Shown here one piece after another: positions 1 to 5,602 of a stretch of DNA of 7,214 nt. The DNA comes from Erysipelotrichaceae bacterium (lineage in GTDB: Bacteria; Bacillota_I; Bacilli_A; Erysipelotrichales; Coprobacillaceae). A model generated the notes under the pieces. That model was not told where the DNA came from and searched no databases. It was given only the letters and a program-made list of their open reading frames with translations. Numbering within the stretch: position 1 is the stretch's first letter; the number at the start of each line of letters is the position of its first letter. The stretch spans positions 1 to 7,214 of the forward strand of contig JAGZJH010000057.1 of assembly GCA_018365815.1 (NCBI GenBank), read 5' to 3'. The position numbers were made by a program, and so were the translations under genes.

Positions 1-92
1 ACTAAGACGTATGTCTTAGTATGAGAGTACTAAAAAACTGATCACTTTTCGACTGATTTTTTTCAGTCAAGTGGATCAGTTTTAGATTAACA
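1..92. mobile_element. Possible terminal end of an IS21-like insertion sequence (partial, runs off the left edge)
   Basis: This non-coding stretch is packed with inverted repeats. ACTAAGAC at 1-8 pairs with GTCTTAGT at 13-20. A larger nested hairpin spans 34-83, with outer arms 34-47 and 69-83 (one bulged base) and inner arms GACTGA 51-56 and TCAGTC 63-68 around six Ts. Read on the minus strand from 92, it begins TGTTAATCTAAAACTGATCC and carries further TGATC-type copies inward. That resembles, from memory, the multiple terminal repeats of IS21-family elements, which start with TG. No transposase gene is inside the window, and the partner end and target duplication are not visible. An alternative is that these hairpins are the terminator region of an upstream chromosomal gene. 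Confidence 0.3.
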
Positions 93-176
93 TATACAAA
101 TTGTGCTAATAGAATTAAAGAGCGAAAAAATAAATTAAATATTACCTCTTTAGAAATATATCCATGTGATGATAAA

Positions 177-950
177 ATGATTAGTAAAATTACAAATAAT
201 AAACGAACAAAAAATAATCGTTTTCTCATTACTGATAGAGTGTTAGAATATTATTCAAAAGACAATAAAGAAATATATGGGATTGTATCTAAATTAAATT
301 TCAATACTAAATCAGAAGTCTTATGGGGAAATAAGAAAGAAATTCAAGAATATTTATATAAGTTATTTTTTATGATTTTTGATGATTTATTAGAAAGTTC
401 GGATAAAAATCAATTAGAACCTTTTTTTCTTGACTATGTACCTTACGCTAAATATACCGCTTTATATAAAATCTTATTCCGTGATGTAGTCGCAAAAAAA
501 GAATTAAAACAATTTTCATTTTTATTAGCATACGGATTAAGTGAGGACGAGGTTATTAACGAATATCTTAATTTTTTGACAGATAAAAAAGAGATAATCA
601 ACTATCTTTACAAGAAATATGATAAAGACTTTTATGCAATTTTCCTTTCTTTTGCCAATCATGTACAATCATTTCACAAAATAGATAAAATATTTTCTGA
701 TTTTATTGAGGAAAAATTTATACAAATGCTCAAAACTAAAATAGATGAAAGAACATCTTTAGGAATTAGAGTTTATAACATAATTTTAGAAGATATATCT
801 ATGACAGAAAAATTATTATCAAATAAAAATTATGATGATTACACTTCTAAAATAACGCGTAATAGAATAAGAGTTTCAAGTAGATACATTGTAGAATTAG
901 AAAAATTACAAAAAAACGAAATAAATATGTTAAAGACAAAAAGTATGTAA
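177..950 (+). CDS. Hypothetical protein, probably 5'-truncated
   Basis: I do not recognise this 257-residue protein. It is rich in Lys, Ile, Asn, Phe and Tyr, has no signal peptide or membrane segment, and looks mostly helical, for example the Phe/Tyr-rich middle around LYKLFFMIFDDLLE and a Lys-rich C-terminal helix. Near the N-terminus is NNRFLITDRVLEYYS, with a hydrophobic strand followed by an Asp-Arg pair. The ATG at 177 has no usable Shine-Dalgarno sequence in front of it. The same frame stays open upstream to 57, and 93-176 translates to plausible protein including LEIYPCDDK. No ATG, GTG or TTG occurs in frame in that stretch. This suggests the real start was lost, perhaps by the element ending near 92, and that what remains is a gene remnant. 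It ends at a TAA shared with the A-tract of the terminator at 953-980. Its AT-rich codon use, with AGA and ATA, is unlike rpsL, fusA and tuf. Confidence 0.55.
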   Translation: MISKITNNKRTKNNRFLITDRVLEYYSKDNKEIYGIVSKLNFNTKSEVLWGNKKEIQEYLYKLFFMIFDDLLESSDKNQLEPFFLDYVPYAKYTALYKILFRDVVAKKELKQFSFLLAYGLSEDEVINEYLNFLTDKKEIINYLYKKYDKDFYAIFLSFANHVQSFHKIDKIFSDFIEEKFIQMLKTKIDERTSLGIRVYNIILEDISMTEKLLSNKNYDDYTSKITRNRIRVSSRYIVELEKLQKNEINMLKTKSM

Positions 951-952
951 AA

Positions 953-980
953 AAACAACCGTTCATAAATACGGTTGTTT
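953..980. terminator. Bidirectional intrinsic terminator between convergent genes
   Basis: A perfect 10-bp stem joins AAACAACCGT (953-962) to ACGGTTGTTT (971-980) around an 8-base loop. On the minus strand it is followed by seven Ts (complement of 949-955), so it is a textbook terminator for the small regulator gene ending at 986. On the plus strand the tail is GTTTACAG and then a later T-run, so it would work less well for the gene ending at 950. Confidence 0.85.
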
Positions 981-985
981 ACAGT

Positions 986-1183
986 TTATTTTTCATTTTC
1001 TACTGCCTCTTCTTTTTTATCTTCCATATTCTCTAAAGCGTACTGACAGGCTTGAATAACAAATTTTGAGAAAGTTACATTTTGATTTTGTATTGCGTTT
1101 TCAATTTCTTCAATTAAAGGTATTGGAAATCTTATTGTTTTGTTTTCTGTTTGTTTCTTATTAGGTTTGAGTTGAAAAGCCAT
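986..1183 (-). CDS. Small ribbon-helix-helix (Arc/CopG-like) DNA-binding protein
   Basis: This 65-residue protein has the layout of a ribbon-helix-helix regulator. A basic N-terminal arm (KPNKKQTENK, residues 7-16) is followed by a short strand KTIRFPI that would form the antiparallel sheet of the dimer and enter the DNA major groove. Helix A is IPLIEEIENAIQNQ, a turn NVTF follows, and helix B is SKFVIQACQYALENM. A charged Glu/Lys tail closes it. The alternating TIRFP strand and the SKFVIQACQYAL helix match, from memory, the RHH proteins often found on integrative elements and plasmids. The start is secure: AAGGAGG (complement of 1191-1197) sits 7 bases before the ATG. The gene diverges from the membrane protein gene at 1318 and likely binds the spacer between them. 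No toxin partner is adjacent, so an antitoxin role has no support. Target genes are unknown. Confidence 0.8.
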   Translation of the reverse strand: MAFQLKPNKKQTENKTIRFPIPLIEEIENAIQNQNVTFSKFVIQACQYALENMEDKKEEAVENEK

Positions 1184-1211
1184 TTACATACCTCCTTGTT
1201 ATGAATATGGT

Positions 1212-1256
1212 ATTGCATATAAGCACAAAAATATACACTGCATATTGCAATGCAAT
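1212..1256. promoter_or_regulatory. Candidate operator repeats in the divergent spacer
   Basis: A perfect inverted repeat ATTGCA-A-TGCAAT lies at 1244-1256. Another ATTGCA half-site occurs at 1212-1217, and GCATAT appears twice (1215-1220 and 1240-1245). The palindrome sits directly upstream of the plus-strand -35 box at 1259, and the other half-site lies close to the start of the minus-strand gene. Ribbon-helix-helix proteins usually bind short repeated half-sites near their own promoter, so these are plausible sites for the 986-1183 product. Binding is inferred only from position and symmetry. I could not place a convincing minus-strand promoter here. Confidence 0.4.
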
Positions 1257-1258
1257 TA

Positions 1259-1287
1259 TTGTTTCTTATTTTGAGATATGATAAAAT
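1259..1287 (+). promoter_or_regulatory. Candidate sigma-A promoter of the membrane coiled-coil protein gene
   Basis: A -35 box TTGTTT (1259-1264) and a -10 box TAAAAT (1282-1287) are separated by 17 bases. TG at 1279-1280 gives an extended -10. Transcription would start near 1294, about 24 bases before the ATG at 1318. Confidence 0.6.
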
Positions 1288-1317
1288 GATAAAGTATATG
1301 ATAGAAAGGATAAGAAA

Positions 1318-2151
1318 ATGAAAAAGCACTTAAGAGATAAAAAAACTATTATTTTAATCATTATTAGTATTATGTTATTATCTGTCATTTCTATAGTTGG
1401 TTATCGCTATTATCAACAACAAGAAGTTCAGAAAAAAATAGATGTACTTACTTTACAACTTGAAAACAAGGAAAATGATTTCAACGAGGAAGATACAAGA
1501 GAAGATAAAGTTTCAATATTAAAATCTGTTTTAGAAGAACACACAGATTATGAAAAATCAAAAGATATGATTGAAGAAATAGATGAAAAATATCATTCGA
1601 TTATTTCTAATACGCAAAATAAATTAAAAGAAGAATATGATAAGATTTTAATTGAAAATACTTTAAAAGATATTGATAAAATAGATGATAAAAGCCAACT
1701 TGAAAATTCAAAAAAATCTTTGAATGATTTGCTATCGTTAATTAAAACTGAAGAAAATATAGTTTCTACCAAATCTGAAGTTGAAAAATACGATAAAGAT
1801 ATTAATTCTTTGATTAAATCTTACGATGAAAGATTAAATGAAATTGAAGAAGCTGAAAGAAAAGCTGCCGAGGAAGAAGCTAAAAAGCAACAACAAAATA
1901 ATTATGTAGGCGAAAGTGGAAATAGCGGTTCTAATTATAATTATAATAACGGTAGCAGTTCTTCATCAAATGGTGAAAATAGTGGTTCTAATTATAATTA
2001 TAGTACTGGAAATAAATATGATGGATGGTATCATGGATGGAATACTAATTTAGAAACTGGTGAAAAGATTCCAGGAAGTGATTATTGGCAAGATCCTAAC
2101 ACAGGAAATCAATATGATAAAGACGGAAATCAAGTTGGAGGAATTTGGTAA
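1318..2151 (+). CDS. Membrane-anchored coiled-coil protein with Tyr/Asn/Gly-rich linker and Trp-rich tail
   Basis: This 277-residue protein has no function I can name. Residues 2-9 are basic (KKHLRDKK) and precede one hydrophobic segment at about 10-28, an uncleaved-looking anchor with no lipobox, so the rest should lie outside the membrane. Residues about 33-193 are highly charged and helical, rich in Glu, Lys, Asp, Leu and Ile in coiled-coil style, ending in an Ala/Glu/Lys run (AERKAAEEEAKKQQQ). Residues 194-233 are a low-complexity Ser/Asn/Gly/Tyr linker with the unit SGSNYNY present twice. The last 44 residues (YDGWYHGWNTN to QVGGIW) contain four Trp plus many Gly, Asp and Tyr and read like a small folded or ligand-binding tail. 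There is no LPXTG motif. The start is supported by GAAAGGA (1304-1310) 7 bases upstream. It stands alone, bounded by its own promoter and terminator, and diverges from the RHH regulator. Comparable anchored coiled-coil proteins occur as accessory genes of integrative elements, which fits this context. Confidence 0.75.
   Translation: MKKHLRDKKTIILIIISIMLLSVISIVGYRYYQQQEVQKKIDVLTLQLENKENDFNEEDTREDKVSILKSVLEEHTDYEKSKDMIEEIDEKYHSIISNTQNKLKEEYDKILIENTLKDIDKIDDKSQLENSKKSLNDLLSLIKTEENIVSTKSEVEKYDKDINSLIKSYDERLNEIEEAERKAAEEEAKKQQQNNYVGESGNSGSNYNYNNGSSSSSNGENSGSNYNYSTGNKYDGWYHGWNTNLETGEKIPGSDYWQDPNTGNQYDKDGNQVGGIW
1921..2002 (+). repeat. In-frame tandem-like duplication in the linker of the coiled-coil protein
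   Basis: Two 25-base copies at 1921-1945 and 1978-2002 differ at one position (GCGG versus GTGG) and are 57 bases apart, so the frame is kept. Both encode NSGSNYNY. The spacing fits expansion or contraction of the linker by recombination or slippage. Confidence 0.8.
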
Positions 2152-2161
2152 AATTTTAAAT

Positions 2162-2207
2162 AAAAGGATATTCCAAGTTAAAAATTTTGCTTTGGAATAT
2201 CCTTTTT
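2162..2207 (+). terminator. Strong intrinsic terminator after the coiled-coil protein gene
   Basis: A 15-bp stem AAAAGGATATTCCAA (2162-2176) pairs with TTGGAATATCCTTTT (2192-2206). The loop is about 15 bases and a T-run (2203-2207) follows. It lies 11 bases after the stop codon at 2151. Because the stem ends in A and T runs it could also work in reverse. Confidence 0.9.
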
Positions 2208-2362
2208 CAGTCTAATTTAATAATCATAATCAAGGCTCATTTGAAATGTAGTAAATAAGTAGTAAATCTCTTTAATTTTGTGTCTGTTTTCCTTCAAAGT
2301 ACCTGTATTTAAAAACTTATTTGAAGAAATGTTTTATTTTTTTTATAAAATGAAAAAAGATA
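2208..2362. other. Gene-free spacer holding a possible integrative-element boundary
   Basis: There is no credible ORF between the terminator and the str promoter. Besides the two integrase-arm-like repeats at 2247-2267, the spacer contains a T-rich run switching to an A-rich run at 2331-2358 (T8, then ATAAAATG, then A6). Such T-tract/A-tract sites are preferred targets of Tn916-family elements. The exact junction cannot be fixed without an empty-site sequence. Confidence 0.35.
2247..2267 (+). repeat. Tandem GTAGTAAAT repeats resembling Tn916-type integrase arm sites
   Basis: GTAGTAAAT occurs at 2248-2256 and again at 2259-2267, an 11-base period that puts both copies on one face of the helix. 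The sequence AGTAGTAAAT matches, as I recall it, the DR2 arm site bound by the N-terminal domain of Tn916 integrase. A third copy with one mismatch, on the other strand, is at 2390-2398. No integrase gene is in the window, so this would be the end distal to the integrase or a remnant. Confidence 0.45.
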
Positions 2363-2391
2363 TTGACAAATTGTATTTGGTATTGTATGAT
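2363..2391 (+). promoter_or_regulatory. Promoter of the str operon
   Basis: A consensus -35 box TTGACA (2363-2368), a 17-base spacer and a near-consensus -10 box TATGAT (2386-2391) lie about 90 bases before rpsL. This strength suits a ribosomal protein operon. Transcription should begin near 2398. Confidence 0.9.
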
Positions 2392-2397
2392 TTACTA

Positions 2398-2481
2398 GGT
2401 GCTCAAACTAGAGCATAAAATTAATACTAATTTTTGAAACACCTGGTATTGTGTGTTTGAAAATTGAGAAAGGAGAGCAAA
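2398..2481 (+). promoter_or_regulatory. Leader of the str operon with small hairpin
   Basis: The untranslated leader is about 84 bases long. GCTC (2401-2404) can pair with GAGC (2411-2414). Alternatively GGTG (2398-2401) can pair with CACC (2440-2443), with a few more pairs upstream only if transcription starts earlier. These two foldings share G2401. The Shine-Dalgarno AAAGGAG (2469-2475) is left free. It does not match a ribosomal-protein leader I know, and regulation through it is only a possibility. Confidence 0.3.
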
Positions 2482-2895
2482 ATGCCTACAATTAACCAAT
2501 TAGTAAAACAAGGACGTAGCGATAAAGTTACAAAATCAAAATCTCCAGCATTAAATAGAGGTTACAATTCATTATTAAAAAAACCAACTAAGATTGCTGC
2601 ACCACAAAAACGTGGAGTTTGTACTCGTGTTGCTACTATGACACCAAAGAAACCAAACTCAGCTTTACGTAAATATGCCCGTGTTCGTTTATCAAATAAC
2701 ATGGAAGTAACTGCTTATATTCCTGGAATTGGTCACAACCTACAAGAACATAGTGTTGTATTAATTCGTGGTGGTCGTGTTAAAGACTTACCTGGGGTAC
2801 GTTACCACATCGTTCGTGGAACAATGGACTGCGCTGGTGTTAAAGATCGTAAACAAGGTCGTTCTTTATACGGTGCTAAAAAACCAAAAGCTTAG
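2482..2895 (+). CDS. rpsL: 30S ribosomal protein S12
   Basis: S12 lies at the decoding centre of the 30S subunit and helps control codon-anticodon accuracy. The 137-residue product opens MPTINQLVKQGR and carries the universal blocks PQKRGV (41-46), TPKKPNSALRK (54-64), RVRLSN and GGRVKDLPGVRYH. Lys56 and Lys101, the sites whose changes usually give streptomycin resistance, are wild type, and Asp102, the usual methylthiolation site, is present. Compared with the 124-residue E. coli form it has an insertion around residues 26-40, common in several Firmicutes lineages. I chose the ATG at 2482 because AAAGGAG lies 6 bases upstream. The in-frame TTG at 2464 would put the ribosome binding site inside the coding region. 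It is the first gene of the operon, 42 bases before rpsG, and uses CGT-rich highly expressed codons. Confidence 0.98.
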   Translation: MPTINQLVKQGRSDKVTKSKSPALNRGYNSLLKKPTKIAAPQKRGVCTRVATMTPKKPNSALRKYARVRLSNNMEVTAYIPGIGHNLQEHSVVLIRGGRVKDLPGVRYHIVRGTMDCAGVKDRKQGRSLYGAKKPKA

Positions 2896-2937
2896 AAAAT
2901 ATAGATAAATAGAAATCTTTGGAAGGAGGAAGTAGCG

Positions 2938-3408
2938 ATGGCAAGAAAAGGTCATATTGCTAAAAGAGATGTATTACCTGATCCAGTATACAATTCAAAA
3001 TTAATCTCAAAATTAATTAACAATATTATGCTTGATGGTAAAAAAGGTATTGCACAAAATATTCTTTATGATGCATTTGCAAAAATCGAAGCAAAAACTG
3101 GAACTCCAGCAATGGAAGTTTTTGATAAAGCAATTAATAACATTATGCCAGTATTAGAATTAAAAGTAAGACGTATCGGGGGAGCTAACTATCAAGTACC
3201 TGTTGAAGTTTCACCTGAAAGAAGAATTACTTTAGGATTAAGATGGTTAGTAAATTATTCTCGTTTAAGAAACGAAAACACTATGGTGGATCGTTTAGCA
3301 AACGAAATTATTGATGCATCTAACGGTACTGGTGCTTCAGTTAAGAAAAAAGAAGATACACACAAAATGGCAGAAGCAAACAAAGCATTTGCACATTTCC
3401 GTTGGTAA
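2938..3408 (+). CDS. rpsG: 30S ribosomal protein S7
   Basis: S7 nucleates assembly of the 30S head by binding the 3' major domain of 16S rRNA and lies near the E site. The 156-residue length is standard. Recognisable blocks are MARKGHIAKRDVLPDPVYNS at the N-terminus, the NNIMLDGKKG loop, VELKVRRIGGANYQVPVEV-like core residues (the motif VRRIGGANYQVP is intact), ERRITLGLRWL, and the C-terminal HKMAEANKAFAHFRW. The start has AGGAGG (2924-2929) 8 bases upstream. It is co-transcribed between rpsL and fusA, with a 33-base gap to fusA. In E. coli S7 represses this operon by binding the rpsL-rpsG junction; the 42-base gap here shows no comparable structure. AGA is used for Arg more than in rpsL. Confidence 0.98.
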   Translation: MARKGHIAKRDVLPDPVYNSKLISKLINNIMLDGKKGIAQNILYDAFAKIEAKTGTPAMEVFDKAINNIMPVLELKVRRIGGANYQVPVEVSPERRITLGLRWLVNYSRLRNENTMVDRLANEIIDASNGTGASVKKKEDTHKMAEANKAFAHFRW

Positions 3409-3441
3409 TCTGTTATTTAACCATTTAGAAAGGAGATCCAT

Positions 3442-5514
3442 ATGGCTCGTCAATTTTCATTAGAAAAAACACGTAATATTGGAATCATGGCTCATATTGA
3501 TGCTGGTAAAACAACAACAACTGAGCGTATCTTATATTACACTGGTAAAATCCATAAAATTGGTGAAACACATGAAGGTGCTTCACAAATGGACTGGATG
3601 GAACAAGAACAAGAACGTGGTATCACAATTACATCAGCAGCAACTACTGCTCAATGGAAAGACTATCGCGTAAATATTATTGATACTCCGGGTCACGTTG
3701 ACTTCACAGTAGAAGTTGAACGTTCACTTCGTGTATTAGATGGTGCTGTTACAGTATTAGACTCAAAAGCAGGGGTTGAACCTCAAACTGAAACTGTATG
3801 GCGTCAAGCAACAACTTATGGAGTACCTCGTATCGTATTCTGTAATAAAATGGATGCTACTGGTGCAGACTTCCTTATGTCTGTTGAATCTTTACATAAA
3901 AGATTAGGAGCAAACGCAGTTGCAATTCAATTACCAATTGGTGCTGAAGACCAATTTGAAGGAATCATTGACTTAATCAAAATGCAAGCTTTCTACAATG
4001 TAGACGAAAAAGGTGAACATCAAAGATATGAAGAAATTCCAGCTGAATACAAAGAACAAGCTGAAGAATACCGTGCAAAATTATTAGATGTTTGTGCTTC
4101 ATTTGATGATGATTTAATGATGAAAGTATTAGAAGAAGAAGAAGTTACTGAAGAAGAAATTAAAGCAGCTTTACGTAAAGGAACAATCGCTGTTGAAGTA
4201 TTCCCAGTATTATGTGGTACTGCATATAGAAACAAAGGTGTTCAACAAATGCTAGATGCTGTAATTGATTTCTTACCTGCACCAACTGACATTCCTTCAA
4301 TTAAAGGAATTGATGAAAAAGGTGAAGAAATTGAAAGACATGCTTCAGATGATGAACCATTCTCGGCTTTAGCATTCAAAATCATGACTGACCCATTTGT
4401 AGGAAAATTAACTTTCTTCCGTGTATATTCAGGAACAGTAGAATCAGGATCTTATGTATTAAACTCTACAAAAGATAAAAAAGAAAGATTAGGACGTATC
4501 TTACAAATGCATGCTAATAAACGTGAAGAAATTTCAACAGTTTATTCAGGTGATATTGCTGCAGCAGTAGGATTTAAAGTAACTACAACTGGAGATACAA
4601 TTTGTGATGAAAAAGCATTTGTAATCTTAGAATCAATGGAATTCCCTGAACCAGTTATCAACGTTGCAATCGAACCAAAAACTAAACAAGATCAAGATAA
4701 ATTAGGACTAGCTTTAGCTAAATTAGCAGAAGAAGATCCAACTTTCAAAACTTACACAGATGAAGAAACTGGAGATACTATTATCGCTGGTATGGGTGAG
4801 TTACACTTAGACGTTATCGTTGACCGTTTAAAAAGAGAGTTTAAAGTAGAGGCTAATGTAGGTGCTCCACAAGTAGCATATAGAGAAACAATCAAAACTG
4901 CTGCTGAATGTGAAGGTAAATACGTTAGACAATCAGGTGGTCGTGGACAATACGGTCATGTATGGATTAAATTCGAACCTAATGAAGGTAAAGGATTTGA
5001 GTTCGTTGATGCAATCGTTGGGGGATCAGTTCCTAGAGAGTATATTAACTCTGTAAAAGTTGGTCTTGAAGATGCATTAAATAACGGTATGATTGCTGGG
5101 TATCCAGTGTTAGATATTAAAGCAACATTATTTGATGGTTCTTACCATGATGTCGATTCATCAGAAATGGCATACAAAATTGCAGCATCTATGGCATTAA
5201 AAGCTGCTGGTAAAAAATGTGATCCAGTAATCTTAGAACCTATTATGGCAGTAGAAGTTACTGCACCTTCTGAATACTTAGGAAGTGTAATGGGTGACGT
5301 ATCATCTAGACGTGGTATGATTGAAGGACAAGAAGAAAGAGGAAATGCAATTGTTGTTCAAGCAAGTATCCCACTTTCAGAAATGTTTGGATACGCAACT
5401 GACTTACGTTCTTTCACTCAAGGACGTGGAAACTACTCAATGGTATTTGATCGTTATGAACCAGTACCTAAAAGTATTAGAGAAGAAATTATCAAAAAGA
5501 ACAGTGGTAATTAA
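3442..5514 (+). CDS. fusA: Elongation factor G
   Basis: EF-G is the GTPase that drives translocation of tRNA and mRNA, and it also helps split ribosomes during recycling. The 690-residue product has all five domains. The G domain shows G1 AHIDAGKT (17-24), the switch I RGITI (59-63), G3 DTPGHVD (81-87) and G4 NKMD (135-138). Domain II begins near residue 305. Domain IV carries RQSGGRGQYGHV (496-507) and the tip loop SYHDVDSS with His569. The C-terminal domain V includes SRRGMIEGQEERG. Length is typical of a bacterial translocase and not of a tetracycline protection protein such as TetM. The start has AAAGGAG (3429-3435) 6 bases upstream. It follows rpsG by 33 bases and precedes tuf by 88 bases, the usual str order. 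The sequence is intact. Confidence 0.98.
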   Translation: MARQFSLEKTRNIGIMAHIDAGKTTTTERILYYTGKIHKIGETHEGASQMDWMEQEQERGITITSAATTAQWKDYRVNIIDTPGHVDFTVEVERSLRVLDGAVTVLDSKAGVEPQTETVWRQATTYGVPRIVFCNKMDATGADFLMSVESLHKRLGANAVAIQLPIGAEDQFEGIIDLIKMQAFYNVDEKGEHQRYEEIPAEYKEQAEEYRAKLLDVCASFDDDLMMKVLEEEEVTEEEIKAALRKGTIAVEVFPVLCGTAYRNKGVQQMLDAVIDFLPAPTDIPSIKGIDEKGEEIERHASDDEPFSALAFKIMTDPFVGKLTFFRVYSGTVESGSYVLNSTKDKKERLGRILQMHANKREEISTVYSGDIAAAVGFKVTTTGDTICDEKAFVILESMEFPEPVINVAIEPKTKQDQDKLGLALAKLAEEDPTFKTYTDEETGDTIIAGMGELHLDVIVDRLKREFKVEANVGAPQVAYRETIKTAAECEGKYVRQSGGRGQYGHVWIKFEPNEGKGFEFVDAIVGGSVPREYINSVKVGLEDALNNGMIAGYPVLDIKATLFDGSYHDVDSSEMAYKIAASMALKAAGKKCDPVILEPIMAVEVTAPSEYLGSVMGDVSSRRGMIEGQEERGNAIVVQASIPLSEMFGYATDLRSFTQGRGNYSMVFDRYEPVPKSIREEIIKKNSGN

Positions 5515-5530
5515 TTCTCATTAAAATCTA

Positions 5531-5559
5531 TTGATTTTTAAGTCAAAATAAATTACAAT
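5531..5559 (+). promoter_or_regulatory. Candidate internal promoter for tuf
   Basis: TTGATT (5531-5536) and TACAAT (5554-5559) are spaced by 17 bases in the 88-base fusA-tuf gap, giving a start near 5566. A weak 7-bp hairpin (5551-5557 with 5565-5571) overlaps it. EF-Tu is needed in excess over the other operon products, so an extra promoter makes sense, but AT-rich gaps give such matches by chance. Confidence 0.35.
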
Positions 5560-5602
5560 ATTGATGTAATTATTTAAAATTTATATAGGAGGAGACCATA
5601 TA

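Noticed and set aside
2..229. Minus-strand ORF of 75 residues with a hydrophobic N-terminus
   Set aside because: It covers the inverted-repeat region and overlaps the 177-950 frame. Its hydrophobic look comes from AT-rich DNA read in reverse, and there is no ribosome binding site before its ATG.
986..1183. RHH protein as the antitoxin of a toxin-antitoxin pair
   Set aside because: No small toxin-like gene is adjacent in the same transcription unit. The upstream neighbour is divergent and looks like a membrane-anchored protein.
1132..1329. Minus-strand ORF overlapping the RHH gene and the divergent spacer
   Set aside because: It runs through the promoter of the divergent gene and out of frame into the well supported RHH gene, which has a perfect ribosome binding site.
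2378..2455. Repeat TGGTATTGTATG (2378-2389) and TGGTATTGTGTG (2444-2455) flanking the leader
   Set aside because: One copy is part of the promoter and the match is short in AT-rich DNA, so a functional pair is not supported.
2464..2481. Upstream TTG start adding six residues to S12
   Set aside because: The added codons contain the AAAGGAG ribosome binding site itself, and all S12 proteins begin MPTI as the ATG at 2482 gives.
3479..3673. Alternative-frame ORF inside fusA
   Set aside because: A shadow of the EF-G coding sequence with no independent signals; the same applies to the frames at 4020-4235 and 5321-5524 and to the minus-strand frame 5708-5896 inside tuf.
3442..5514. Tetracycline ribosomal protection protein (TetM-like)
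   Set aside because: The protein lies in the str operon and has the EF-G domain order and intact EF-G motifs throughout, so it is the housekeeping translocase.
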